From positions 248,001 through 312,000 of the forward strand of contig NZ_CP139960.1 in assembly GCF_034424215.1 (NCBI RefSeq): a DNA stretch of 64,000 nt, read 5' to 3'. This stretch comes from Niabella yanshanensis. Lineage in GTDB: Bacteria; Bacteroidota; Bacteroidia; Chitinophagales; Chitinophagaceae. The notes beneath the pieces are model-generated. The model was not told the DNA's origin and did no database searches. It was given only the letters and a program-made list of their open reading frames with translations. Below, in pieces: positions 47,791 to 60,307 of this stretch (positions within the stretch are counted from its first letter, which is position 1; every line of letters begins with the position of its first letter). The position numbers and the translations under genes were made by a program.

Positions 47791-48528
47791 ATGGGGAAGC
47801 GAGTTATACGTGCATTATTTTTTTTGCTGCCACTATTTTCTAAAGGTCAGTCCTTCCTTAATGATCAGTTGTCCCCAAGCATCGTGCCGCATAAAGTTGA
47901 AAAAGCATACTTGAGTTATATCAGGGATGGTGCAGCTTTTTTCAACGGCCCTGTATATACCGAGTACGGGCATTTATATGCCGAAGGAACTCCGTATTTC
48001 AGGAATGCAAATATCACCGAAGGAAAAGTTGTATTTGACGGCCTCTTGCATGAGGGAAGGTTTTTGATTTTTGATGTATTACAGCAGAAGCTGGTAACAA
48101 AAACACTTTCGGGTGGTGAGCTCTTTGAAGTGTCAATTCCATCAGTTACCGCATTTGAAATTGGGGACGTCCGTTTTGTTAAACTGAACATTTCGGCCAA
48201 GTCGGATATGTTACCTGGCTTTTATGAAGTACTGTTTAAAGGTTCAAAAATTCAGCTACTCTGCAAGCAGCAAAAGGAGTTAGTTGAGGAGATGATAGGA
48301 ACAAGTTTAAAAAAGTCTTTGCTGGACAAAGAAAAATATTACGTTCAATATAATGGAGATTACTATGCCATTACTAACCGGAGGAGTTTGTATAAGGCTT
48401 TTCCTGCTGCTCGGGATGAATTGAAGAAAGTAGCTCGTAGCAGCAATCTGAATTTTAAAACAGATCTGCGTACTGCTCTGATCGAAACCGTAAAGCATCT
48501 CAACGATTCATCAATTTCTCAATTATAA
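47791..48528 (+). CDS. Secreted protein of unknown function
   Basis: A 245-residue protein with a short signal peptide (VIRALFFLLPLFSKGQ, cleavage near residue 20) and no lipobox. No recognised domain. It contains a mixed beta-rich middle (EGTPYFRNANITEGKVVFDG, about 65-100) and a Lys-rich C-terminal helical part (about 165-240, KYYVQYNGDYYAITNRRSLYKAF). It is the first of four closely packed genes; the TonB receptor starts 2 bases after its stop, so the two are translationally linked. A role tied to that receptor is likely. Confidence 0.7.
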   Translation: MGKRVIRALFFLLPLFSKGQSFLNDQLSPSIVPHKVEKAYLSYIRDGAAFFNGPVYTEYGHLYAEGTPYFRNANITEGKVVFDGLLHEGRFLIFDVLQQKLVTKTLSGGELFEVSIPSVTAFEIGDVRFVKLNISAKSDMLPGFYEVLFKGSKIQLLCKQQKELVEEMIGTSLKKSLLDKEKYYVQYNGDYYAITNRRSLYKAFPAARDELKKVARSSNLNFKTDLRTALIETVKHLNDSSISQL

Positions 48529-48530
48529 TT

Positions 48531-51299
48531 TTGAAAACTAGAATTAGGCAAATTCTTACGATGCTTGTTTTTCTGTTGGCTTGTAGAAGCATTGTAGCTC
48601 AGCATCCCCCTCATTACCCTGCTATTAGCGGCGCATTCAAACAAATGAAGTTAGCGCAGTTTTTCTTCGAAATAGAAAAACAAAGTGGTTATAAATTTTT
48701 TTTTGACCAAAAAAATCTGGATACTACTTTAGTCAATATTGAAGTGCAATCTATGTCACTAGACGTATTGCTTAACAAAGTTTTTTCTGATACTGATTTG
48801 AGATTCGCTATAGATTCCGATAAGAATGTTTTTATAACAAAAGGTTTTTTAGTGCAAACCCATTTACCCGTATCTTTCTATGATGAGCGATCGGAAGTCT
48901 CATCCACCCTGATCAAAACGGATAAGATACCGGGTGCCGTTGCCAACTCAAAACTAACGAATGATAAAGTTCATATTATAGGGGTGGGGGCACCGGGGCA
49001 GAATCCAGGGATGTTCACATTAACGGGCTATGTGCGCCACGAACAAAATGGAGCGCCTGTTAGCGGAGCCTCTTTGTTTGTAGAAAATAGCTCTATTAAT
49101 GCAATAGCTGATTATCAGGGCTTCTTCTCAATAATACTTCCTTCCGGTAATAATGTACTAAGTATTCAAAGCATCGGAATGGAGGATGTACGTTTGAACT
49201 TGAACATGATGGGAGATGGGAGATTGATCGTTCCTATGCAAACCAAAATAATGAGCCTCAAGAATGTTGTGGTATCAGCACAAAAGATGAATAACTTAAG
49301 AGTAGCTCAATTAGGTGTTCAGAAGTTAGATATTAAAACTATTAAACAGGTACCTACCGTTTTTGGTGAGGCTGATATTTTGCGCGTGTTATTAACCACG
49401 CCCGGTGTTAAAACGGTTGGAGAGGCGAGCACAGGATTGAATGTGAGAGGCGGTTCAACTGATCAAAATCTCATCTTGTTTAACGAGGCAAATATTTACA
49501 ACCCCTCTCATTTCTTTGGAATGTTTTCTGCGTTCAATCCTGAGGTAGTAAAAGATGTAGAGTTATTTAAGGGCAGTATTCCGGCAAGACATGGTGGTAG
49601 GTTGGCGTCGGTAGTTAATATCAACAGCAGATCCGGGAATAAGAAAAAATTTGAAGGCGCTGCAGGGATTGGATTACTCACCAGTCGATTGGAAATTGAA
49701 GGACCTGTGGTAAAAGACAAATCATCCTTTATTATTGCAGGACGGACTACTTATGCAGATTGGTTATTAAAGCAATTGCCGGAAGAGTACAAAAATAGCA
49801 AGGCCTCATTTTACGATTTGAATTTAGTTTTTGATCACGAGTTCAATGAGAAGAATAGCGTTCACATAACAGGATATTTGAGCAAAGACCGCTTTAATTT
49901 AAATAGCGACACTTTTTACCATTACAAAAACCAGAACATTTCAATAAAATGGAAACATACATTTAATAGTCGCCTGCATTCTTTCTTAACCATTGGTAGA
50001 GATGGTTACGATTATAGTATTGAAAGCGATTTGAATCCGGTTAATGGTTACCAGCTTAATTTTGATATTGGCCAGACTTATCTCCGCAATCATTATAACT
50101 ACATGCTTAACAGTAAGCATAATCTTGAGTTCGGTTTGAATTCGAACTATCATAAATTACATTCCGGAAATTATAGGCCAATAGGTTCGCAGTCTTTAGT
50201 TAAACCAGTTACAATACCGGCAGAGCAGGCCCTTGAAACCGCATTGTATATAAGCGAGAATTATAAGATTACTCCTAAACTTAGCCTGGATGCGGGTTTG
50301 CGTTACTCAATTTACGCGTACTTGGGTCCCTACTCAGTTAATAATTATCCCGAAGGGGTACCCAAACAGGTTGACAATATTTTGGGGACAACAAAGTATG
50401 GAGATAATAAGGTAATCAATACCTACCAGGGACCAGAATTCCGAATTGGTCTGCGCCAGCTTATTACACCATCATTTTCATTTAAAGCCGGTTATAACAA
50501 TTTAAGGCAGTATATACATATGTTGTCGAACACAACTGCGATGGCACCAACCGACATCTGGAAATTAAGTGATCCTAATATAAATCCACAATCGGGAGAT
50601 CAGTTTTCACTGGGCCTGTATAAAAATTTAAAATCAAATACTATAGAAATATCATTGGAAGGATATTACAAACGCATTAAAGATTATCTCGATTTTAAAA
50701 GTGGTGCCGTGCTAGTACTTAACCCTCACATCGAAACTGATGTTTTAAAAACAAGGGGAAAAGCCTATGGTTTAGAATTACTTTTGAAAAAGTCTACCGG
50801 CAAGTTGAATGGTTGGGTTAGTTATACCTACAGCCGCATACTATTGAAGGCAGACGACCCGGATGCAGGTGAAATTATCAATAATGGCGCTTTTTATCCA
50901 GCAAATTATGATAAACCTCACGATGTGACATTTATTGGTAATTACCAGATCTCTCATAGATTCAGTATTTCTCTCAATACCAATTATAGTACAGGAAGGC
51001 CCATTACATTACCGATAGGTCGCTTCTATTATGATGGAGGAGTCAGAACTTTGTATGCCGATCGTAATGCCTATAGAATTCCGGATTACTTTAGAACCGA
51101 CTTTTCTATGAACATCGAGGGAAATCACAAAGTTCATCAAAAAACACACAATTCCTGGACGATTGGTGTTTATAATTTAACCGGAAGAAAGAACCCCTTC
51201 TCGGTATATTATGTTTCTCAGGGAGGTGCAATAAATGGCTATAAGCTGTCTATTTTTGGAAGTGCGATCCCCTTCGTAAATTTTAATATTAGGTTTTAA
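48531..51299 (+). CDS. TonB-dependent receptor with STN and carboxypeptidase-like domains (TTG start)
   Basis: A 922-residue outer-membrane receptor, not of the SusC class. In order: signal peptide (about 1-23), an STN domain (about 40-112, FFFEIEKQSGYKFFFDQKNL), a linker, a carboxypeptidase-like domain (about 165-245), a plug (about 265-370, with LNVRGGSTDQNLILFNEA) and a barrel ending VNFNIRF. The only sensible start is the TTG at 48531, two bases after the previous stop. STN domains usually receive or send signals across the periplasm to FecR-type anti-sigma factors, but no sigma/anti-sigma pair is present in this window. It is followed by a DUF4249 lipoprotein. Substrate unknown. Confidence 0.92.
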   Translation: MKTRIRQILTMLVFLLACRSIVAQHPPHYPAISGAFKQMKLAQFFFEIEKQSGYKFFFDQKNLDTTLVNIEVQSMSLDVLLNKVFSDTDLRFAIDSDKNVFITKGFLVQTHLPVSFYDERSEVSSTLIKTDKIPGAVANSKLTNDKVHIIGVGAPGQNPGMFTLTGYVRHEQNGAPVSGASLFVENSSINAIADYQGFFSIILPSGNNVLSIQSIGMEDVRLNLNMMGDGRLIVPMQTKIMSLKNVVVSAQKMNNLRVAQLGVQKLDIKTIKQVPTVFGEADILRVLLTTPGVKTVGEASTGLNVRGGSTDQNLILFNEANIYNPSHFFGMFSAFNPEVVKDVELFKGSIPARHGGRLASVVNINSRSGNKKKFEGAAGIGLLTSRLEIEGPVVKDKSSFIIAGRTTYADWLLKQLPEEYKNSKASFYDLNLVFDHEFNEKNSVHITGYLSKDRFNLNSDTFYHYKNQNISIKWKHTFNSRLHSFLTIGRDGYDYSIESDLNPVNGYQLNFDIGQTYLRNHYNYMLNSKHNLEFGLNSNYHKLHSGNYRPIGSQSLVKPVTIPAEQALETALYISENYKITPKLSLDAGLRYSIYAYLGPYSVNNYPEGVPKQVDNILGTTKYGDNKVINTYQGPEFRIGLRQLITPSFSFKAGYNNLRQYIHMLSNTTAMAPTDIWKLSDPNINPQSGDQFSLGLYKNLKSNTIEISLEGYYKRIKDYLDFKSGAVLVLNPHIETDVLKTRGKAYGLELLLKKSTGKLNGWVSYTYSRILLKADDPDAGEIINNGAFYPANYDKPHDVTFIGNYQISHRFSISLNTNYSTGRPITLPIGRFYYDGGVRTLYADRNAYRIPDYFRTDFSMNIEGNHKVHQKTHNSWTIGVYNLTGRKNPFSVYYVSQGGAINGYKLSIFGSAIPFVNFNIRF

Positions 51300-51341
51300 C
51301 AGTACTTTTCTTACACCAAGTGCATAACAAAATCATATGCG

Positions 51342-52520
51342 ATGAGTAGAATGAAAATGATATGGGTGATGATATTTATTTCAGTAGTATTAATCTGCTG
51401 TAGGGAAAAATATTTTGCTGATTACGAAATGCCGGCATCAGGCTTTCTGGTGGTTAACGGATTCATAAACGGAGGCGGAGAGCCAACGGAAATCAGGCTA
51501 TCGAGGTCGAATAAACTTACTGAAACTCCCGCTGAAGTGATGGAGACTGGGGCAACAGTTTTGATTGAAAGTGATGCGGATGACCGATATCCATTGATAG
51601 AAACGTCCCCCGGCGTTTACTCTTATGGGGCATTGGATGTAAATCCCTCTCGAAAATATCGTTTGTTTATTAAAGCCAGGGGAAAAGAATATATTTCAGA
51701 GTTCTCCGGTAAATTATCTACTCCAGATATTGACAGTGTTTCCTGGAAACAAAATAATAACGGTGTTCAGTTTTATATTCATTCACATGATGAATCTAAC
51801 AACACCCGATATTATCAGTGGAAATTTGAAGAGACCTGGGAAATTAATTCACCATTTTTAAGTGCACTTGAGTATAACTATGATTCTAATAACAAGCTAA
51901 TCGGCGTAAAGTATAAGTTTGACAATAGGATGGCAGACACTACGATGCAAAGATGCTGGGCAAAAAACAGCTCTCAGGTTTTGATTGTAGGATCTACCGA
52001 AAAGCTTAGCAATGATGTTATTTACCTGCCGCTCTATTTTGTGGGAGCCGAATCTGAAAAAATGAGCGTTGCTTACAGCATTCTTACAAAGCAGTATGCC
52101 CTTAGCCAACGGGCGTACAATTTCATTTTAACCATGAAGAAAAATACGGAACAACTGGGGTCTGTATTCGATCCGCAACCGTCTCAGCTAACAGGTAATA
52201 TAAAATGTATTACAAATCCTTCCGAAGTTGTAATAGGATTTGTTGAAGTAGTTGAGCAGAAGACAAAACGTATTTTTATCAACAGGAGGCAACTGAATAA
52301 CTGGAATTACACAAATACCTGTCAGACAACGGTGATAGATAATAAGCCCGATAGTATTGCGAAATATGCCGGCGGCGGCTTGGTTCCTTCCGTGGTGTAC
52401 TCTGAAGATATGATTACAGGCGAAATTATAGCCTTTAATGCTGCCCCTGGTCCTTGTGTGGATTGTAAATTACGGGGGGCTACAAACGTGAAACCTGAAT
52501 TCTGGCCTCAACAATTTTAG
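51342..52520 (+). CDS. DUF4249-type lipoprotein
   Basis: A 392-residue lipoprotein with lipobox (SVVLICC, about Cys20) and the DUF4249 pattern: an N-terminal Ig-like beta domain (about 30-130, MPASGFLVVNGFINGGGEP and SPGVYSYGALDVNPSRKYRL) and a C-terminal region ending with a Cys pair in GPCVDCKLRGATN. DUF4249 genes commonly sit beside STN-type TonB receptors in Bacteroidetes, where they may act as the surface partner much as SusD does for SusC; that role is inference. It lies 42 bases after the receptor and 20 bases before the MG2-like protein. Confidence 0.85.
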   Translation: MSRMKMIWVMIFISVVLICCREKYFADYEMPASGFLVVNGFINGGGEPTEIRLSRSNKLTETPAEVMETGATVLIESDADDRYPLIETSPGVYSYGALDVNPSRKYRLFIKARGKEYISEFSGKLSTPDIDSVSWKQNNNGVQFYIHSHDESNNTRYYQWKFEETWEINSPFLSALEYNYDSNNKLIGVKYKFDNRMADTTMQRCWAKNSSQVLIVGSTEKLSNDVIYLPLYFVGAESEKMSVAYSILTKQYALSQRAYNFILTMKKNTEQLGSVFDPQPSQLTGNIKCITNPSEVVIGFVEVVEQKTKRIFINRRQLNNWNYTNTCQTTVIDNKPDSIAKYAGGGLVPSVVYSEDMITGEIIAFNAAPGPCVDCKLRGATNVKPEFWPQQF

Positions 52521-52540
52521 TTTAGCTGAAACCATTGACA

Positions 52541-54910
52541 ATGTTTTTGACTGTTAAAAAAAATCTTTTACTTCTTGGTTGCCTGTGGTACTTCTGCATT
52601 ACACCAGGTAATGCGCAAACCAATTTCAGTACGCTTGAGCTGAATTTAAAGAAGTATACGCAGGATAACGTTGTTGAACGCTTATTTGTACATACGGATA
52701 AAGACTATTATCAAACCGGCGAGATTATATGGTTGAAAGTATACGATGTAGACGAGTTGAACAGACCTCTGGATTTTAGTAAGGTCGTTTATGCGGAGTT
52801 GCTGGATAAGGATAACAAGCCTGTACAACAAGTGAAAATTGCGATGAGTAATGCAATGGGGACAGGATATATTAATTTGCCGCAGATTATTGCCTCCGGT
52901 AACTTTTTATTAAGAGCTTACACCAGGTGGATGCAAAATTCAGGGCCAGTTTCCTTTTTCGAAAAACAGATTACTATTATAAACATGAACAACCTGCCCC
53001 GGTTAGCTAATGCTGACAGTGTGGCGAACAAACCATCCCTGGCATTTTTCCCCGAGGGAGGCCATATAGTTGCAGGGGTTCTGAATAACGTTGCCTACAA
53101 GTTGCTTTCATATACTGGAAGCATGGATTTTATCGGGTATCTTACTGATGGGAAGGATACTGTGGCCAAATTGTTGCCGAATAAAGATGGGCTGGGAAAG
53201 TTTACGTTTACTCCTGCGCAAGGTCGATCCTATACGGTACATGCTGGTTCCAACAGTGAACAACACAGGACCTTCAAGCTGCCTCCAATTCATGACAAAG
53301 GCACGGCTATTCAGCTTTCCGATGAAAACGACAAGTTTATTTTGAAAGGCGAAAATAATACTGCTGATCGGTTGTATCATTTACTTGTTCACTCAAGGGG
53401 CCATCTGACTTTTGGTGCAGATATCACTGTAAACCAGGGGAAATTTGGTTTCACTTTTAACAAATCGGAACTATCTGATGGTGTATCTGTCATAACCCTG
53501 TTTGACGAAAAGTTGACCCCCGTATGTGAACGTATCATTTTTAAGCATCCTGAGGTAAAGTTAGAGCTGGAATTAAAAACCAATCAACCAACTTTCGGTA
53601 AGCGCGAACTTGTAGAAGTGTCAATGGAAGCTAAAGATAATGGACTCCTTAATGATGCGGCTGCACTGTCGATGTCTGTTTTTAAACTTGATTCGTTACA
53701 AAGTGTACCCAAACAAAATATATATAATTATTTGTGGCTGGGGTCGGAGCTCAAAGGGTACATTCCGGATATAGACCAATATTTTTCTGGTGGGAAAAAT
53801 AGTGCAACAAACGACGTAGAATTATTATTGTTAACGCATGGTTGGCGCCGATTTGACTGGGATAAGGTTATTAGCAATAATTTCGAGCCGGAATACCTGC
53901 CTGAATTACGTGGGCATATTTTGACCGCCACAGTCATAGATAGTATGAGTGGGAGCCCGGTAAGCGGCGCAAAAACTTTTATTTCCGCTCCTTCATTTAT
54001 AACTATTTTTAAGCCGGCTTTGTCCGATTCTTTAGGAAGAATAAAGGCAGAATTCGCTAATTTTTACGGTAACCAGTCTGTGGTAGCCAAATCTAAAACG
54101 AATGGTACCACCATCAAAATTAACAATCCTTTCGCGGATGTTTTCGCCGACAGTTTTCTTCCGCATTTACAGCGACCGGTTAATTATCCTAATACTATAT
54201 TGAAGCAGAGTATAAATGCACAGGTACAAAGTGTTTATTATAATGATAGTTTGTATCAGTTTTATCTCCCTCCTTTTGCTGACTCGAGTGCTTTTTTTGG
54301 AAAGGCTGATTTCAACTATCAATTAGACAACTACACGCGCTTTAGAACGGTTGAAGAAGTATTGCGAGAATATGTTTCTTTAGTAAACGTGAGGCGTAGA
54401 CGGGATGAGGTTTCGCTTCAGGTGATCAATCCTGAACAAAAACAGATGCTTGCCAACCCACCATTGAACTTATTGGATGGTGTTCCTGTGTCGGATTTTT
54501 CTAAATTTTTTGAAGTTGATCCATTAACAATTAGAAGTCTGGATCTAGTCGCTAAACGATATGTTCTCGGGAGTGAGGTGTTCGACGCAATTCTGAGTTG
54601 GAAGAGCTATGACCCTGTGGTGGCTAAACATCCTGTGGAATCGGGAGAGACTAAGGTAGATTATGAGGGGCTTCTGTTGCATAGAAAATTTTATTCACCA
54701 ATATACAGCACCCTAAGCCATTCGGAAGCCAACCTTCCCGACTTTAGGAATCTGCTTCAGTGGCAGCCAGATATAAATTTAAAGGGTGGAGTAAGCTCAA
54801 AAGTTGCTTTCTACACTTCAGATCTAAAGGGACGATATGCGATTATTGTGCAGGGGATTTCTTCTAAAGGATTGCCTGTAATTAAAACTGGTCATTTCGA
54901 AGTTAAGTAA
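52541..54910 (+). CDS. Large secreted MG2-like/beta-sandwich protein of unknown function
   Basis: A 789-residue exported protein from the ATG at 52541 (an in-frame TTG at 52535 is less likely), with signal peptide NLLLLGCLWYFCITPGNAQ. Residues 35-125 resemble a macroglobulin-like MG2 domain (VHTDKDYYQTGEIIWLKVYD and YINLPQIIASGNFLLRAYTRW), followed by further beta-sandwich domains. Near residue 420 is the LLTHGWRRFDWDKV block seen in Bacteroidetes proteins annotated as carboxypeptidase-regulatory or TonB-plug-containing. No protease or hydrolase motif was found. It ends the four-gene unit starting at 47791. Confidence 0.78.
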   Translation: MFLTVKKNLLLLGCLWYFCITPGNAQTNFSTLELNLKKYTQDNVVERLFVHTDKDYYQTGEIIWLKVYDVDELNRPLDFSKVVYAELLDKDNKPVQQVKIAMSNAMGTGYINLPQIIASGNFLLRAYTRWMQNSGPVSFFEKQITIINMNNLPRLANADSVANKPSLAFFPEGGHIVAGVLNNVAYKLLSYTGSMDFIGYLTDGKDTVAKLLPNKDGLGKFTFTPAQGRSYTVHAGSNSEQHRTFKLPPIHDKGTAIQLSDENDKFILKGENNTADRLYHLLVHSRGHLTFGADITVNQGKFGFTFNKSELSDGVSVITLFDEKLTPVCERIIFKHPEVKLELELKTNQPTFGKRELVEVSMEAKDNGLLNDAAALSMSVFKLDSLQSVPKQNIYNYLWLGSELKGYIPDIDQYFSGGKNSATNDVELLLLTHGWRRFDWDKVISNNFEPEYLPELRGHILTATVIDSMSGSPVSGAKTFISAPSFITIFKPALSDSLGRIKAEFANFYGNQSVVAKSKTNGTTIKINNPFADVFADSFLPHLQRPVNYPNTILKQSINAQVQSVYYNDSLYQFYLPPFADSSAFFGKADFNYQLDNYTRFRTVEEVLREYVSLVNVRRRRDEVSLQVINPEQKQMLANPPLNLLDGVPVSDFSKFFEVDPLTIRSLDLVAKRYVLGSEVFDAILSWKSYDPVVAKHPVESGETKVDYEGLLLHRKFYSPIYSTLSHSEANLPDFRNLLQWQPDINLKGGVSSKVAFYTSDLKGRYAIIVQGISSKGLPVIKTGHFEVK

Positions 54911-54949
54911 CATAAAATGTGTGACGTATCCGACTTCCTGTAATCTCAA

Positions 54950-54963
54950 TGAAAACGATTGTA
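54950..54963. promoter_or_regulatory. Candidate operator 1 upstream of the GH30/esterase cluster
   Basis: TGAAAACGATTGTA fits TGnAAnCGnTTGTA. It lies in the 331-base gap 54911-55241, which has no gene. Confidence 0.48.
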
Positions 54964-55092
54964 TTTTGTCACTTTTGCACCGGCGCCGGCATTTGCAAAT
55001 TGTAAAATCAAAAAGCAGGGCTGACCTGCAAAACCCTTACTGATATTAGAAATTGAGGTTATATACTCGTTTAAACGAACCAAAAAAAATAA

Positions 55093-55106
55093 TGCAATCG
55101 ATATCA
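55093..55106. promoter_or_regulatory. Candidate operator 2 upstream of the GH30/esterase cluster
   Basis: TGCAATCGATATCA keeps the left half-site and CG centre. A TATAATTG sequence follows at 55139-55146, much as at the xus operon (34802 and 34845). Confidence 0.53.
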
Positions 55107-55241
55107 TTTTTTATCAATTGATTTCTTTATTTTAGCATTATAATTGTCTTTTTGATAATTATATTTTGATGGATATTGCTGCCGGAGTGTTGTTGGTTCA
55201 TCCGAATCGTGGATCAGGTAAAAGCTCCTTAAAATTTCTTT

Positions 55242-56978
55242 ATGAAGAAGTATGAAAAAAGAAAAAAGCCAAAGTCTGCTTCCAGCGCATTGTTTGCTCC
55301 GGCTATATTGATGGCTTTTTTCAGCATAGTAACAATCCTTTCTTGCACTAAAGAAACTTCACGGGTAGAGGATAAGACTGCGGAAAAGTCTTATGCGTCC
55401 TTTGTTACGAATGCGGCTAACGCAAAGGCAGATCAGGACAGTATCAGCATTGGCATTCGTTGGTCGGGCACCAGCTGGGCTATTACAACCGGGGCGGATG
55501 GTTTTATTACAGGTTTTTCCCGTAATAGCGGAGGTTCCGGGGCCGATCAGGCAATAGCCGGTAACCTCTACGTGCGTTTAAAGCCCCATTTGGGTGAACA
55601 GCCTCGTCAGCAGGAAATTGTCATCAAGGATATGGCTACCGGCAAGGAAGAAAAAATGATATTGACGCAGTTGCCCCTTTCCGCAAGTGATAAGATCACC
55701 ATCAATCCATCGGTAAAGTTTCAGAAGGTTACAGGGTTCGGCGGAATGATCAATCCGACCTGGACGGGTAACACGCAATTATCTCTTCAGGACATCGACA
55801 AATTATACGGGCCGGATGGCCTGGGTTTAAATATCGGACGGTTGATGCTGTATCCGAACGTATCCGGCTGGAGCAGGGAGGTTGCTGTTGCCAAAAGAGT
55901 CCGGCAACACGGGGCGATTTTGTTTGCCTCCCCCTGGACGCCGCCCACACAGTTAAAATCTTCCAATACCAACGGCAATCAAAACGGAGAATACCTGTTG
56001 CCGCAGAACTACGCTGCTTTTGCAGCGCACATAAAATCTTACGTTGATTTTTATAAAGCGGAAGGAATAGAAATAGAGGCCGTCTCTGTTCAGAACGAAC
56101 CGGACTATAAAGTTTCCTATGACGGGTGCTCTTACAGCCCCGAGCAAATGCGTGATTTTGTGAAAGGGCATGGGCGTTCGGTCGGCGCCAAATTAATGTC
56201 CAGCGAAACCGTTCAGTTCCGAAAAGACTATACGGATCTTTTACTCAACGATCCCCAGGCATCGAATAATTTTGATATCGTTGCCACACATTTGTATGGC
56301 TTTAATTTCAGAACCATGGTATCTAACTATCCACTTGCCAGACAGCATAATAAAGAAGTATGGGTAACAGAACATTTGTTTAATGAGGAGTATGATAAAG
56401 CACCGGCTAACAGCGAATCCAAAAACTGGCCCTTTGCCTGGAAATACGACTGGGAGTGGCTTCCTTCCCTGAAAACCACACTGGCCGAAGAGTTGCATGA
56501 TTGCATGAATAATAATTTCAATGCTTATGTGTACTGGTATCTTAAAAGATATTATGGATTCCTGGGTGAGGATAAAGATGCGAATAACCCCGCCGGCTGG
56601 TATATGGCTTCCAATGGAGAGATCACGAAACGCGGTTATATCATAGCTCATTACGCGAAATATGCAACCGGGCGCACCAGGATAGAAGCAAGTTCCGGCG
56701 TCAATATAGCGTCGGCACAATACGCCACAGGTCAGCCCAGCTTTCTGGTGACCGCATACGAAGGTACCAACGATATAACCCTGGTGCTGATCAATAGAAG
56801 CACATCTGCGAAGATTATCGATATTGTTGTACCGGCTGCCATTAACACCGTTACAGCGGTTGAAACAACATCCTTAAAAAATATGGCTTCGCTGGAAAAT
56901 AATCTCAGCAGTGACAAAAAATCTGTGAGGGTGCGTATTTCTCCGGAAAGCATTGCCTCATTCAAATTATCTCTTTAA
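55242..56978 (+). CDS. GH30 glucuronoxylanase (subfamily 8-like) lipoprotein with N-terminal BACON-like domain
   Basis: A 578-residue surface or periplasmic lipoprotein (basic leader, lipobox ILSC, Cys35). Residues 60-147 look like a BACON-type Ig domain (ISIGIRWSGTSW to MILTQLPLS). The GH30 barrel follows with acid/base Glu286 (SVQNEPDY) and nucleophile Glu377 (WVTEHLF), then the C-terminal beta domain. The YWYLKRYYGF segment contains Arg436 at the place where GH30_8 enzymes bind the glucuronic acid side chain, so endo-cleavage of glucuronoxylan guided by the uronic acid is likely. It heads the esterase cluster with a 27-base gap to the next gene and two palindromic sites upstream. Confidence 0.92.
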   Translation: MKKYEKRKKPKSASSALFAPAILMAFFSIVTILSCTKETSRVEDKTAEKSYASFVTNAANAKADQDSISIGIRWSGTSWAITTGADGFITGFSRNSGGSGADQAIAGNLYVRLKPHLGEQPRQQEIVIKDMATGKEEKMILTQLPLSASDKITINPSVKFQKVTGFGGMINPTWTGNTQLSLQDIDKLYGPDGLGLNIGRLMLYPNVSGWSREVAVAKRVRQHGAILFASPWTPPTQLKSSNTNGNQNGEYLLPQNYAAFAAHIKSYVDFYKAEGIEIEAVSVQNEPDYKVSYDGCSYSPEQMRDFVKGHGRSVGAKLMSSETVQFRKDYTDLLLNDPQASNNFDIVATHLYGFNFRTMVSNYPLARQHNKEVWVTEHLFNEEYDKAPANSESKNWPFAWKYDWEWLPSLKTTLAEELHDCMNNNFNAYVYWYLKRYYGFLGEDKDANNPAGWYMASNGEITKRGYIIAHYAKYATGRTRIEASSGVNIASAQYATGQPSFLVTAYEGTNDITLVLINRSTSAKIIDIVVPAAINTVTAVETTSLKNMASLENNLSSDKKSVRVRISPESIASFKLSL

Positions 56979-60262
<3,284 letters not shown>

Positions 60263-60307
60263 CATCAGCAGACTACGATTGTCTTATATAAATATAAAAA
60301 CCCACAA

